Shown: positions 45,233 to 54,210, numbered from the stretch's first letter. The stretch: 64,000 nt of DNA from Berkiella sp963829835 (GCA_963829835.1 CAWHKC010000004.1:2914001-2978000), one strand, 5' to 3'. Notes: generated by a model from the sequence alone, not told the origin. Numbers and translations: made by a program.

Positions 45233-46372
45233 TTAAGAACGAAAATAACCATGTAATATACCCTTTTTGGATAAAAGAATTTGCCATACTTGGTTATGAC
45301 GTGCTCTAAAGCTCCCGGCACAGGATAGTAAATAATAATTCCACATCCTTCGAAAGCGTTCATCGTATTTTTGATTCAACTTATTCCAATGTTGGTTAAA
45401 ATTGTCGTACCAAGCCATCAAGGTTTGATCATAATTAGCACCGATATTGTGCCAATCTTCCATGACAAAAATATTCTCAAAATTTGAGGATATTTGAGCA
45501 ATCGTAGGTATGTATGCATTAGGAAATATATATTTATTCAACCAGCTACTACTAACATTATCTGAGCTATTCGCCCCTATTGTATGAAGCAAAAATAATC
45601 CATCCTCTTTCATACAATGAGCTACTGTTTTCATATAGGTAGAATAATTTTTGTTCCCAACATGTTCAAACATTCCAATACTTACAATACGGTCATATTT
45701 TTCCTGCTTGTGTAAAAGATCTCGATAATCTTGAAAACGTATTTCTATCGGTAGTTCAGAACAAGATTTGAAGGCATAATCATATTGTTGCTTTGAAATG
45801 GTTATTCCAACGATTGAAACACCGTAATTCTCAGCTGCATATTTTGCGAATCCGACCCATCCACACCCTATATCTAGTACACTCATTCCAGGTTTTAAAC
45901 CCAATTTCTGACACACCATCTTGAGTTTTAATTCCTGAGCATCATCTAAGGTTTTTGCGCCATTCCAATAGGCACAACTATATATCATTCTCTTATCCAG
46001 CATGGCTGTATAAAGATCAGTTCCTATATCGTAATGATGTCTACCAACTACCAATGATTTTGATTTAGTTTGTCGGTTAAATAGAGTGTGAGATATTTCA
46101 TATAAAGATTGCTTTATTGCGCTGCGCCAAAATTTTGGATGTGATAAGGCTTTTCTTTCTAAATTCGCTACGAGAATTCTATAAAAGAGTTCATCTAATT
46201 TGGGACAGTCCCATAATCCTTCTACATAGGTTTCACCTATCGAAAGTTCGGTATTAGATAATAAACGATGATAAAATTGATCATCATTTACGGTAATATC
46301 CCATGGTTTATCACCATTTATAGTGATATTCGCTAATGCGAATACCTCTTGGACAAGTTTACCTTCAATCAT
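45233..46372 (-). CDS. cfa: Cyclopropane-fatty-acyl-phospholipid synthase
   Basis: A 379-residue SAM-dependent enzyme that adds a methylene bridge to unsaturated membrane acyl chains, often for acid or stress resistance. Visible are HYDIGTDLYTAMLDKRMIYSCAYW (residues 117-140), motif I VLDIGCGWVGFAKYAA near 169 (usual form GCGWGG; here one Gly is Val), and IVSIGMFEHVGNKNY near 233 with the catalytic-site region. The ATG overlaps the upstream gene by 4 bp, so it is the third gene of an operon with an unknown secreted protein and a retropepsin-like protein. Confidence 0.95.
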   Translation of the reverse strand: MIEGKLVQEVFALANITINGDKPWDITVNDDQFYHRLLSNTELSIGETYVEGLWDCPKLDELFYRILVANLERKALSHPKFWRSAIKQSLYEISHTLFNRQTKSKSLVVGRHHYDIGTDLYTAMLDKRMIYSCAYWNGAKTLDDAQELKLKMVCQKLGLKPGMSVLDIGCGWVGFAKYAAENYGVSIVGITISKQQYDYAFKSCSELPIEIRFQDYRDLLHKQEKYDRIVSIGMFEHVGNKNYSTYMKTVAHCMKEDGLFLLHTIGANSSDNVSSSWLNKYIFPNAYIPTIAQISSNFENIFVMEDWHNIGANYDQTLMAWYDNFNQHWNKLNQKYDERFRRMWNYYLLSCAGSFRARHNQVWQILLSKKGILHGYFRS

Positions 46373-47376
46373 AATTTATGCCCAGTAATCTCTTCTTGGG
46401 TTCTATTGGTTGTAAATATAGCAAATGAATCCATAAATTTCTTTAGATCATCCAAAAATTGCCGTTCTGGTTTATTTTGTTGATTTACTTTTGAGTATGT
46501 GATTGTTGTAATTAAATATTGGTTTTCAAGTTGTGATATATATTGACGAATAAAAACCATTTGTTTTCTATTATTTAACTGACAATTCATTCCTATTGAA
46601 ATGATGTTATAATCAACGTGTTTTTCAATTTTCTCTTCAACAACGCTTGAACAATTTTGACTAAATTCTGCTTTAATATCTTTACTAAAAGATCCTAATT
46701 TTTCATTTTCAGGAACCATATCTTTGGACATGGTTGTATGTTTGACAGTTATCGATTCTGACTTGTCCTTATTGTTGTTGGGAAAAAATTCAAGCTTATT
46801 TTTTTCCTGATTTGATTCAAGCTTATAGAAACCTTTAGGTGGGTTAGCTAATTCCAAATAAAGCTGCTGCTCAACATGAATGGGGATTAAAATGGAAGCT
46901 TTATCTGTTTTTCGTCTATTGTATATTTTATCTTCTAATCTATCGATAATAAATTCAATTTCTCTTTTATAGATATTTGGCGCTATGGGATTATCGAAAG
47001 ACTTTTTATAAAGTGTTAAAGCTTCATCCAAATGACCTTGATTTTCTAAAGATTTCGCCAAATAATATTCAGCAATAAAGCTGCCCTTCTTTGCTAAATC
47101 AGTCACTTTAAATGTAAAACAATCATTGATAGCTTGCTCAGTGTTTGAAAAACAGGAATTAAGTTCCTCCCAAAATTCCTGCTTAGCTTTAAAATAGGTT
47201 TCAACTTCGTGATCGTTTATATCCTTATTGATATTTCTTTGATTTTGAGCTTCTCTAATTTCATTTTCAATCATTACTTTATTGTGAAACATTACTTTTG
47301 GTAGTAACTCATCAGCATAGACAGTAAATGCGATCAAGTAGATAACAAATATTGTAAGATTAATTAATCTTTTCAC
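46369..47376 (-). CDS. Secreted hypothetical protein between retropepsin-like and cfa genes
   Basis: A 335-residue protein. GTG 47376 (MKRLINLTIFVIYLIAFTVYADE) is the likely start: GAGG lies 6 nt upstream and a clean signal peptide follows. A TTG at 47388 also opens the frame. The middle has a TPR-like segment (AEYYLAKSLENQGHLDEALTLYKKSF near residues 100-125). The C-terminal half is mixed beta and may be a lipid- or ligand-binding domain (QYISQLENQYLITTITYSK). Probably periplasmic. Coupling to cfa (4-bp overlap) hints at a membrane or envelope role. No family recognised. Confidence 0.75.
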   Translation of the reverse strand: MKRLINLTIFVIYLIAFTVYADELLPKVMFHNKVMIENEIREAQNQRNINKDINDHEVETYFKAKQEFWEELNSCFSNTEQAINDCFTFKVTDLAKKGSFIAEYYLAKSLENQGHLDEALTLYKKSFDNPIAPNIYKREIEFIIDRLEDKIYNRRKTDKASILIPIHVEQQLYLELANPPKGFYKLESNQEKNKLEFFPNNNKDKSESITVKHTTMSKDMVPENEKLGSFSKDIKAEFSQNCSSVVEEKIEKHVDYNIISIGMNCQLNNRKQMVFIRQYISQLENQYLITTITYSKVNQQNKPERQFLDDLKKFMDSFAIFTTNRTQEEITGHKL

Positions 47377-47388
47377 TACAAACCTCAA

Positions 47389-48372
47389 TCATTCAAATTT
47401 TATTAAATTATTTTTTTGGTCAAAAGTGATTTTTAGCGTCTTTAAAACTTCCATCCCCATTAATCCAAAGTCAAGCTTTTCTTTACCTTCATAGGGTTTA
47501 TCACTGTACAGCAAGATCGGATCTTTTATTTCTTGATTTCCAATAATTGCTTTACCAGATATTTTTACCTCATTGGCCATCACATATCTGGTTAGCATTT
47601 CATTGCGGGCTGATTTTTTGCTGAGAATTTTAAAAGGCAGTGAGATGATTGATGATGGCATTAAAAATTGAGAATAAAATCCCGAATCTATTAATACATT
47701 CAATTTCATTTCATTTTGTTTATCATCTTTAATGGTAATAGGCATTATCGGTACGTTCTGTCTATTTTCAAAGCCAAATGTATTTTTATCATTCGAATCA
47801 AGACTACCTGTTTTTAAAATGATCGTATTGGTTTTAACATCCAGCGTGAACAAAAAGTCATGAAAAGCACCGAACCCAATTGCCCCATCTATCATAATAT
47901 TGGCAGTTTGAAGAATTTTATTGACTGTTGATAAGATCCCAGGCTCTGGCATTACTATCACATCATAATCATACATTTCAGCCCCCCCTATTTTTAAGGA
48001 TTTGAGCCGATATACATTGATATCATGGGGTACATTATTAATTAATGCATTGGCACCCAATAAATGTTGAAGTTCAAGTTCTTGAGCCAAATTTTCAGAG
48101 ATGAAACTTGTGCTCATCCCAGTATCTAGCAAAAAATTATAGGGACCTTTATCATCTATAATAACTTTTATGATTGTCATGTTATTAATTTTACGAAAAT
48201 TAATATTATTAGCGTCATTAAGAATATTCGATGAAAATGGCCTATCGACGTATATCTGTGAATGTTTGGAAGCATCCTTTAGAATGACGGATTGAGCAAG
48301 ACCATTATTTGTCAAAATAACAAGAATTAGGACTGTGCATAATTTCAGGCCATTTTTTATAAAATCCAGCAT
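47389..48372 (-). CDS. Periplasmic retropepsin-like aspartic protease (clan AA)
   Basis: A 327-residue protein with a signal peptide (LCTVLILVILTNNGLAQ, cut near residue 27). It carries two aspartic protease-type motifs: FLLDTGMSTSFIS near residue 80 (Asp-Thr-Gly) and VLIDSGFYSQFLMPSS near 225 (Asp-Ser-Gly). Two motifs in one chain suggest a pseudo-dimer with both catalytic Asp residues, rather than the homodimer usual for bacterial retropepsins. AAGGT precedes the ATG. It is first in an operon with the unknown secreted protein and cfa. Proteolysis in the periplasm is inferred. Confidence 0.82.
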   Translation of the reverse strand: MLDFIKNGLKLCTVLILVILTNNGLAQSVILKDASKHSQIYVDRPFSSNILNDANNINFRKINNMTIIKVIIDDKGPYNFLLDTGMSTSFISENLAQELELQHLLGANALINNVPHDINVYRLKSLKIGGAEMYDYDVIVMPEPGILSTVNKILQTANIMIDGAIGFGAFHDFLFTLDVKTNTIILKTGSLDSNDKNTFGFENRQNVPIMPITIKDDKQNEMKLNVLIDSGFYSQFLMPSSIISLPFKILSKKSARNEMLTRYVMANEVKISGKAIIGNQEIKDPILLYSDKPYEGKEKLDFGLMGMEVLKTLKITFDQKNNLIKFE

Positions 48373-48463
48373 ATGTTGACCTTTTCATTCTCTATTTGTT
48401 TTAAGACAATAGAATTATAAAAAGGTTCAATCAAAATTGATCTAATTTTAAAGTCTTTATCAT

Positions 48464-49462
48464 CTATCTAAAATTTATCACAATTTTGCCAATTGAGGTG
48501 CCAGACTCTAACAGTTCATGCGCTTTCTTTAAATTACTAGCAGAAAATCCTTCCAAAACCAGATTGTCTGTAGGGATAACTTTTTTAGATTCTACTAATT
48601 CACACAGTTGTTTAAGGATTTGACCTTGACTGGCAATGTTATAGTTAAACATTGTTTTAGCAAACATATATTCCCAATGCAATGAAAGACATTTTTGTTT
48701 AAAGGCAGAAATATCCACACCTTCAAGATCATCTATGAGACAAAAATGACCAAAAGGACGCAGCAGCTTTGCAAGGGGTTTAATGTAATGAGCAGAATGA
48801 TTGGTACTAAAGGCAAGATCTAGTTGTGGTATATCAAGCTTGACCAGCTCATTAATAATATCTTTTGAATGATCAATTACTTTGTCTGCTCCCATTTTTT
48901 TACACCATGCTATCGTCTCTTCGCGTGAAGCTGTAGCAATGACTATTGCAGGTGTTTTAGCTTTTAGTAATTGTATAGCCATTGAGCCCACGCCACCTGC
49001 TCCCCCTATAATCAAAACATGGGTTTGCGAGGTATAGGTGAAATAGTTTCGTTCTAATAAGGCTTCCCATGCCGTCAAAGCAGTCAAAGGCATTGCAGCA
49101 GCTTGAGTAAAAGTAATGTTTTTTGGCTTTTTAGCAATAATCCGATAATCAATTGCTTGAAGTTCAGCATTGCTACCCTCTTTAAGAACATTACCTGCAT
49201 AATAGACTTCATCGCCAATCTCAAATCCCTGAACATTTTTCCCTATTTGTTGGATAACGCCAGCACCATCCCACCCCAAAATGACGGGGCGATCATTTTG
49301 AGCGCTTCGAGTGGCTCTAATTTTGAAATCAACGGGATTTACAGAGATTGCTTTAACTTGCACCAACACATCATCTGCAGTAAGTGTAGGAATGGGCACT
49401 TCTATTTCTTCTATTGCGAAGTCTTTTAGTAGATGAGCCTTATAATATCCCAGTACTTTCAT
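48464..49462 (-). CDS. Zinc-type alcohol dehydrogenase-like / quinone oxidoreductase family protein
   Basis: A 332-residue MDR-superfamily enzyme. ATG 49462 (MKVLGYYKAH) has AAGG 8 nt upstream; a longer frame from 49510 overlaps the preceding gene. Motifs are VNPVDFKIRA and LGWDGAGVIQQIGKNV (catalytic domain), LTAWEALLERN, and the NAD(P) loop VLIIGGAGGVGSMAIQLLKA near 143. Structural zinc Cys residues are absent, so it is of the zinc-free ZADH/QOR class that reduces enones or quinones with NADPH. It lies close behind the SDR gene in the same direction. Confidence 0.9.
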   Translation of the reverse strand: MKVLGYYKAHLLKDFAIEEIEVPIPTLTADDVLVQVKAISVNPVDFKIRATRSAQNDRPVILGWDGAGVIQQIGKNVQGFEIGDEVYYAGNVLKEGSNAELQAIDYRIIAKKPKNITFTQAAAMPLTALTAWEALLERNYFTYTSQTHVLIIGGAGGVGSMAIQLLKAKTPAIVIATASREETIAWCKKMGADKVIDHSKDIINELVKLDIPQLDLAFSTNHSAHYIKPLAKLLRPFGHFCLIDDLEGVDISAFKQKCLSLHWEYMFAKTMFNYNIASQGQILKQLCELVESKKVIPTDNLVLEGFSASNLKKAHELLESGTSIGKIVINFR

Positions 49463-49472
49463 GCACCATACC

Positions 49473-50174
49473 TTACCATTTTTCACCAAAAGGACGAATT
49501 TCAACTTCAAAAGACCAAGTAGAAGGATCTTGTTGGGTTAACCAGAAAGCCGTATTTGCAACCTCACTTGGTTTAACAAAAAAACTGTCTGGTTTATCAG
49601 ACATGCGCTCACGGGTCCTTGGTAAATCAACAACGCCATCAATAATGATGACAGCCACATGGATCCCATGTGGGCCTAAGTATTTTGCCATGGATTCAGC
49701 AAGACTTCTTTGAGCAGCTTTTCCAGGTGCGAAACCGGCTGTTTGAATGCCACCGCGTTTAGAGGCTGTTGCTCCTGTGATGATGATGCTACCGTTCCCT
49801 CTTTTTTTCATCATGGGTATGACTTGTTGACTAGCTAGCATCAAGCCAAGTGCATTAATACGCCAATTTGATTCAAAATCTTTTGCTTTGATTTCTTCAA
49901 TATTTCCCCAAGAACCTGAGCCAGCATTGTAAATGAGAACATCAATATCGCCCAAATCTTTTTGGATTTGGACAAAAGCTTTTTGTATTGAATCACTATT
50001 ACTGACATCACATTCATAGGCAAAAGCATTGCCAAGTTCTGATGCCAGTTTTTTAGTGAAATCGCTTGATCTTGCCAACAGAGCTAGTTGATATCCTTCT
50101 TTTGCAAAACGAGTGGCAAAAGCAGCACCATTTCCAGGTCCAACGCCAATAATGACGCATACTTTATTTTTCAT
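49473..50174 (-). CDS. Short-chain dehydrogenase/reductase lacking the catalytic Tyr
   Basis: A 233-residue SDR. The cofactor loop is IIGVGPGNGAAFATRF near residue 7, and the structural motif NAG (LIYNAGSG) is near 82. At the active site the usual YxxxK reads FAPGK near 148, so the catalytic Tyr is Phe while Lys is kept. This variant recurs in a known subgroup, so it need not be dead, but the usual dehydrogenase chemistry is doubtful. AAGGAG precedes the ATG. It lies 40 bp after the exported SDR gene. Confidence 0.9.
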   Translation of the reverse strand: MKNKVCVIIGVGPGNGAAFATRFAKEGYQLALLARSSDFTKKLASELGNAFAYECDVSNSDSIQKAFVQIQKDLGDIDVLIYNAGSGSWGNIEEIKAKDFESNWRINALGLMLASQQVIPMMKKRGNGSIIITGATASKRGGIQTAGFAPGKAAQRSLAESMAKYLGPHGIHVAVIIIDGVVDLPRTRERMSDKPDSFFVKPSEVANTAFWLTQQDPSTWSFEVEIRPFGEKW

Positions 50175-50214
50175 ATTAGCTCCTTATCATTTCATTTCGA
50201 TATAGGTTTCTTAT

Positions 50215-51321
50215 CTATGCTTTCTTTTGTTCAAGGGGAGGAATATAAGGAGAGGCAACATCACCGCCATCGATGGGTAAAATAACGCCTGTAATGTAAC
50301 TCGCTTGATTATTATCTGCTAAAAATAACACTGCAGGCGCAATTTCTTCAGGTTGAGCAACACGTTGCATAGGCACACCTTGGCTTGCGTGAGCTTTATA
50401 ATCAGCGCCTGGAAATGCACCTCTTTCCATAGGAGTGTCAACGGGTCCTGGTGCAATCGCATTAATTCTAACCATGGCACGGTTTTCCTTAATCGATCGT
50501 TGTGCAACAGAATTAGAAAGCGATTTTGTTAAAGCAATAATAAAGGCTTTTGAAGCGGCATATAAAGGTCGATTTGGATCAGGGATAATGCCGTTACGAC
50601 TAGATGTATTAATGATGGCAAGGGGAAGATCTTTGGGTTGTTTTTTAAATGCATAAAAAATCTCCCACTTCATGCAATAAAAAACACCAAAAACAGTAGT
50701 TGCAATCGGATTTTCCCGATAATCGGAATTTAACGCAGCTTCACTAGGATCGCTGGTTTGCCAAGACTTATCTTCAATGTTTTTGGAGGTTGGTTGAGGA
50801 GGAGCAATAGAATAATTGACGGATCCATCTGATCCTAAAATTGATTCAAAATCCATATTTTCTAAATCAGTACCTCCTGGCTGTATGCCAGGTGACACTC
50901 CGGCATTATTAAATGCTACATCTAATCGTCCATACTTTTCATATATTTTTTCAATTATACTTTTCACTTGGCTTTCAATTCGTACATCGCAAGGCCAATA
51001 TTCTATTTTTTGTGCTTGATCTTTTGTTAAATGTTCTTGAATATAATTTTGTGCTTTATCCCATTTTGAGGCTGTTCTCCCACACACAATAATATGGGAT
51101 GCACCTTCTTTAGCAAATTGGACTGCTGTGGCGAGACCAATTCCAGATGTCCCGCCAGTTATAAATACAACTTGATTGTTAAATCTTTCTGAAGTAGTCA
51201 TATATTTCGCACTATCATTAGTTTTAAGTGAATTTGATGATTTTTTAATGTGTTCAGCTGAAAAAGAAGTTGCTGTAAAAAACAAAATAAAAGATAGAAC
51301 AATGAGATTGAATCGTAACAT
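50215..51321 (-). CDS. Short-chain dehydrogenase/reductase with an N-terminal signal peptide
   Basis: A 368-residue SDR. Residues 1-22 (MLRFNLIVLSFILFFTATSFSA) form a signal peptide, which is unusual because SDRs need NAD(P)H from the cytosol. The enzyme core begins at about 48: VVFITGGTSGIGLATAVQF, NNAGVSPG near 140, and the active-site Tyr-Lys in YAASKAFI near 254. An insertion of roughly 50 residues follows the NAG motif. AAAGGGAT precedes the ATG. It is either exported through Tat/Sec with bound cofactor or held by an uncleaved N-terminal anchor; the sequence does not decide this. Confidence 0.88.
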   Translation of the reverse strand: MLRFNLIVLSFILFFTATSFSAEHIKKSSNSLKTNDSAKYMTTSERFNNQVVFITGGTSGIGLATAVQFAKEGASHIIVCGRTASKWDKAQNYIQEHLTKDQAQKIEYWPCDVRIESQVKSIIEKIYEKYGRLDVAFNNAGVSPGIQPGGTDLENMDFESILGSDGSVNYSIAPPQPTSKNIEDKSWQTSDPSEAALNSDYRENPIATTVFGVFYCMKWEIFYAFKKQPKDLPLAIINTSSRNGIIPDPNRPLYAASKAFIIALTKSLSNSVAQRSIKENRAMVRINAIAPGPVDTPMERGAFPGADYKAHASQGVPMQRVAQPEEIAPAVLFLADNNQASYITGVILPIDGGDVASPYIPPLEQKKA

Positions 51322-51438
51322 AACATCCCTTTATAAATTAATCTCTCAATTCTACATTCTCACTCTTATAAAGAAATAATGTCAATAACTAGAACACCTA
51401 TTTACTGAAATGGTGGTGTCGCACGATAATTTATCTCG

Positions 51439-52185
51439 TTACAATTGTGTAAGTCCACCATCGACAAAAAGTTCACTTCCTGTGATATAGGATGATTCTG
51501 AGGCAAGTAAGAAAGTGACCGCAGAGGCTACTTCCTCAGGTGTTCCAAAGCGCTTCATAGGATTTGAGATCTTCACTTGCTCTATGAGTTTTGAAGACAT
51601 TTCAGTTGGTATGCCGTCCTTGTGCCAAAGTGGTGTTTCAATGGGGCCAGGGCTCACAGCATTAACACGTATTTTTTGTTCAAGTAAATCCGCAGCAAAA
51701 GTGCGTGCCATCGACCGCACAGCAGCTTTAGTTGCACTATAAACTGAAAATTGAGGGGTACCTCTACTTCCAGCGACAGAAGCATTGAGAACGATGGATG
51801 ATCCTTGTGCTAAATGCGGGATCGCTTTTTGGAGCGTAAAGAAAACACTTTTGACGTTTGTGTTTATTAACATATCAAAATGTTCTTCTGTTACTGCCTC
51901 AATAGGTTCAAAGATTGTTGTCCCAGCATTTGCAAAAACACCATTAATAGTACCAACTTCCTTTTTTATAAAAGAGAACATCTTTTCAATGTCTTTTATC
52001 TTGCTCACATCAGAACTTACCGAGCGAACATTATCGCCAAGGCTCTTAACCGCAGAATCCAGATTCTTTTGACTGCGACCTGTAATAACTACACTTCCAC
52101 CTTCTTCAAGGATACGCTTTGCAACCGCATAACCAATGCCTGTACTACCACCAGTGATGAGTATTGTTTTACCACTAAATCTCAT
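51439..52185 (-). CDS. Short-chain dehydrogenase/reductase
   Basis: A 248-residue classical SDR with ILITGGSTGIGYAVAKRI near residue 7, VFANAGTTIF near 82, catalytic YSATKAAVRSMA near 150 and the C-terminal SYITGSELFVDGGLTQL. All catalytic residues are present. Substrate unknown; the sequence type is that of the broad glucose-1-dehydrogenase/3-oxoacyl reductase-like group. GGAG lies upstream of the ATG and a perfect palindrome overlaps its likely promoter, which suggests regulation by a nearby or distant repressor. Confidence 0.93.
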   Translation of the reverse strand: MRFSGKTILITGGSTGIGYAVAKRILEEGGSVVITGRSQKNLDSAVKSLGDNVRSVSSDVSKIKDIEKMFSFIKKEVGTINGVFANAGTTIFEPIEAVTEEHFDMLINTNVKSVFFTLQKAIPHLAQGSSIVLNASVAGSRGTPQFSVYSATKAAVRSMARTFAADLLEQKIRVNAVSPGPIETPLWHKDGIPTEMSSKLIEQVKISNPMKRFGTPEEVASAVTFLLASESSYITGSELFVDGGLTQL

Positions 52186-52203
52186 GTGTATTCTCCATTA
52201 AAC

Positions 52204-52237
52204 GTTATAATTTGGGTGCTATTACTTTAAATAGCAC
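52204..52237 (-). promoter_or_regulatory. Promoter with operator-like palindrome for the SDR gene
   Basis: On the minus strand TATAAC (52209-52204) is a candidate -10. A perfect 8-bp inverted repeat, GTGCTATT / AATAGCAC around a 6-nt spacer (52216-52237), covers the expected -35 region. This position is typical of a repressor site. Confidence 0.5.
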
Positions 52238-52285
52238 AATCAATTTATAATAGGTTTATGGACTGTTATAATACACAGCAAATTT

Positions 52286-52394
52286 CCCGATCAAACTTAA
52301 AGTGTCTTGGTCGGGAGTCTTATGAAAATTTGGACTGTTGACATGAATCTTGAAGCGCTTGCGTTCAGTTGTCAGATCGAATCTGACAACTGAA
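52286..52394. ncRNA. Two strong hairpins in an intergenic gap (structured RNA or terminators)
   Basis: Hairpin 1 is CCCGATCAA (52286-52294) with TTGGTCGGG (52307-52315), one G-T pair. Hairpin 2 is a perfect 13-bp stem, TTCAGTTGTCAGA (52364-52376) with TCTGACAACTGAA (52382-52394), loop TCGAA. The phrase TGGACTGTT occurs before each hairpin. There is no clear T-run. They could end the kinase-fusion transcript, or form a small RNA; I cannot decide. Confidence 0.35.
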
Positions 52395-52418
52395 TTTAGG
52401 GTATAATTGTAAATCCTA

Positions 52419-54110
52419 TTAACCCATACCAATGCGATTACGTTGACCCACATGTTGGCTTTTATATGCTTCTATAAAAGATGACAACGCTGCGATTGTT
52501 TTTGGATTATCTCTACGATAGTTAGCATCGCTTAAGCGTGCTATCAATTCAGGTGTAAGCCTAGCACCATTGTTTAATGCTTTTACAGCACCTATTTGCA
52601 AGCCATTCTTCACACAATGTTCTAAATAAGCTTGAGGATTCTGGCGTGGATCGGGTCTTACCTCACGAATTAATACTGGAGGAGCAGCATTTGGGTGTTG
52701 TACTGGTGCTGGTGCTGGTGATTGTATTGGAGGATTATGTTGAGCCACTGTACGTGGAAGCATTTGCTCCAGAGCCGCTTTCATTGATGATAAGCTCTGC
52801 TCACTGCCACGACGTGAGGCATTTTCAAGGCGTTGAAATTCTGTGTATGCTTGGGGTGGCAAACTAGCTTTTATCAATTCCATTACATTCGCTTCATCTG
52901 CAAACCTGGAAGGGTTATGCCCGACATCTTTGGATCCACCGAAATCAATCATATCGATAGCAAAATCACCATCTTTTTCCAAAAAAACAACGTTACGAGA
53001 TCTCATATCACCATGATTAATATTTTTCTGATGAATGCGTTCAACCGCCTCTACCAAGCGCAATGCAAATGTAATGTTTCGTGCCAATCCAGAAGAAAAT
53101 CCATGATAGGGATGACGTAAATAGTCTTGTTTATAGCTGAGCTCTGCTACTTCATCTCCATCATAAACAGCATTACAGATTTCAGAATCTGTTAAAAAAC
53201 AATCCATTATCTTTCCGGGAATGTGATCTAACAATAAAGCGTCATAATGTCCTTCTCCTATACTTGGTGACTTTTGATATCCATGGAGCCTTCCTAGCTT
53301 TCTATTGATTTGTGCTTCATTATCGTTTTCAGGTTTGCTATGCATTATTTTTAAAGAATACTGTTTTCCTGTATTATCTTTAACAAGATAAACTGTCGCA
53401 AAGCTACCCCGTCCTAATCTTCGAACTACAGCTAATTGCTTACCACAGGCTTGTATTATTGAATCTGCTTCAAGATTTTCAGTTGATTTTTGCGTTGATT
53501 GCTGCATAACACCTGCGCTTTGAGCTGCAATAGGAGCGGGTGAAGTTGACACGAGAATGTTGGGAAGGTAATCTTGTAGATTAATATGATCCTTCACTTT
53601 ACCACCCTCTTGAACAGCAATCTCTAATAATGTTCTTATAAAATAATCATCAGAAATGAAACCGCTCTTCTTGCCTGCCAATAATAACTTAATGTAAGAC
53701 ATATTTGGCAAAGTCAAACGGGGATCTGGATTGTTTATCGTAGCAATATATGTGTTAGCAACTGTACCATCAGTTAACGTAACGGATTTGCGTTTGTATC
53801 CTTGAGGATTATTTGATTGTGCTCCTTCATGACGATCTAATTGGCTTAATTGTGCTTGGTTTAAATCATAAACAATCCCTTCAACCACGTCATTGGGGTT
53901 ACCCGTTGCAATTAAATTTGTAGCACCACAACCTCGGGATTGTGCATATTTATTAAATACTAATTTATAGCCAGTTAATTTTCCAGGCCGTGGAGATCCC
54001 ACAAAACCGACACGTTCTCTCATTTGTTCAACGCTCAGGTTTGAGCCAAAAGCAAAATAAGGTGTCGTAGCAGGCTGAGCTTGTTGAAATTGATTTGGAC
54101 CACGGATCAT
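52419..54110 (-). CDS. Gamma-glutamylcyclotransferase-like domain fused to a protein kinase domain
   Basis: A 563-residue protein starting at ATG 54110, which has AGGGGG upstream (an earlier in-frame ATG at 54179 does not). Residues 15-170 are a GGCT/AIG2-like domain with the phosphate-loop motif YFAFGSNLS near 18 and YDLNQAQLSQLDRHEG near 100. Residues 225-420 are a Ser/Thr-kinase-like domain: Gly loop LGRGSFATVYLV near 232, Lys in YSLKIMH, catalytic loop HGDMRSRNV near 366 and the metal-binding Asp in DMIDFGGSK near 390. The C-terminal part has a proline-rich linker and short helices. All key kinase residues appear present. The fusion is unusual and points to a host-directed effector, for example in glutathione metabolism or signalling. 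Confidence 0.85.
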   Translation of the reverse strand: MIRGPNQFQQAQPATTPYFAFGSNLSVEQMRERVGFVGSPRPGKLTGYKLVFNKYAQSRGCGATNLIATGNPNDVVEGIVYDLNQAQLSQLDRHEGAQSNNPQGYKRKSVTLTDGTVANTYIATINNPDPRLTLPNMSYIKLLLAGKKSGFISDDYFIRTLLEIAVQEGGKVKDHINLQDYLPNILVSTSPAPIAAQSAGVMQQSTQKSTENLEADSIIQACGKQLAVVRRLGRGSFATVYLVKDNTGKQYSLKIMHSKPENDNEAQINRKLGRLHGYQKSPSIGEGHYDALLLDHIPGKIMDCFLTDSEICNAVYDGDEVAELSYKQDYLRHPYHGFSSGLARNITFALRLVEAVERIHQKNINHGDMRSRNVVFLEKDGDFAIDMIDFGGSKDVGHNPSRFADEANVMELIKASLPPQAYTEFQRLENASRRGSEQSLSSMKAALEQMLPRTVAQHNPPIQSPAPAPVQHPNAAPPVLIREVRPDPRQNPQAYLEHCVKNGLQIGAVKALNNGARLTPELIARLSDANYRRDNPKTIAALSSFIEAYKSQHVGQRNRIGMG

Positions 54111-54152
54111 TTTTACCCCCTGATTTAAACTATGATTTGTGTAAAAGGGGGC

Positions 54153-54210
54153 ATTATAGGCATCTGGATAATATCGCATTTATGCTTTGACAAAGCACCC
54201 TTTTGCGATA
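54153..54210. promoter_or_regulatory. Candidate promoter and nested palindromes upstream of the kinase fusion gene
   Basis: A minus-strand TATAAT (54158-54153) lies about 43 bp before the ATG at 54110. Just upstream are two nested inverted repeats: TATCGCA/TGCGATA (54172-54178, 54204-54210) and TGCTTTG-A-CAAAGCA (54183-54197). They could form an operator or a hairpin. The gene-free stretch 54111-54411 shows no other feature. Confidence 0.45.

Noticed and set aside
51880..52230. A 116-codon plus-strand frame opposite an SDR gene
   Set aside because: Antisense to conserved SDR motifs with no ribosome-binding site.
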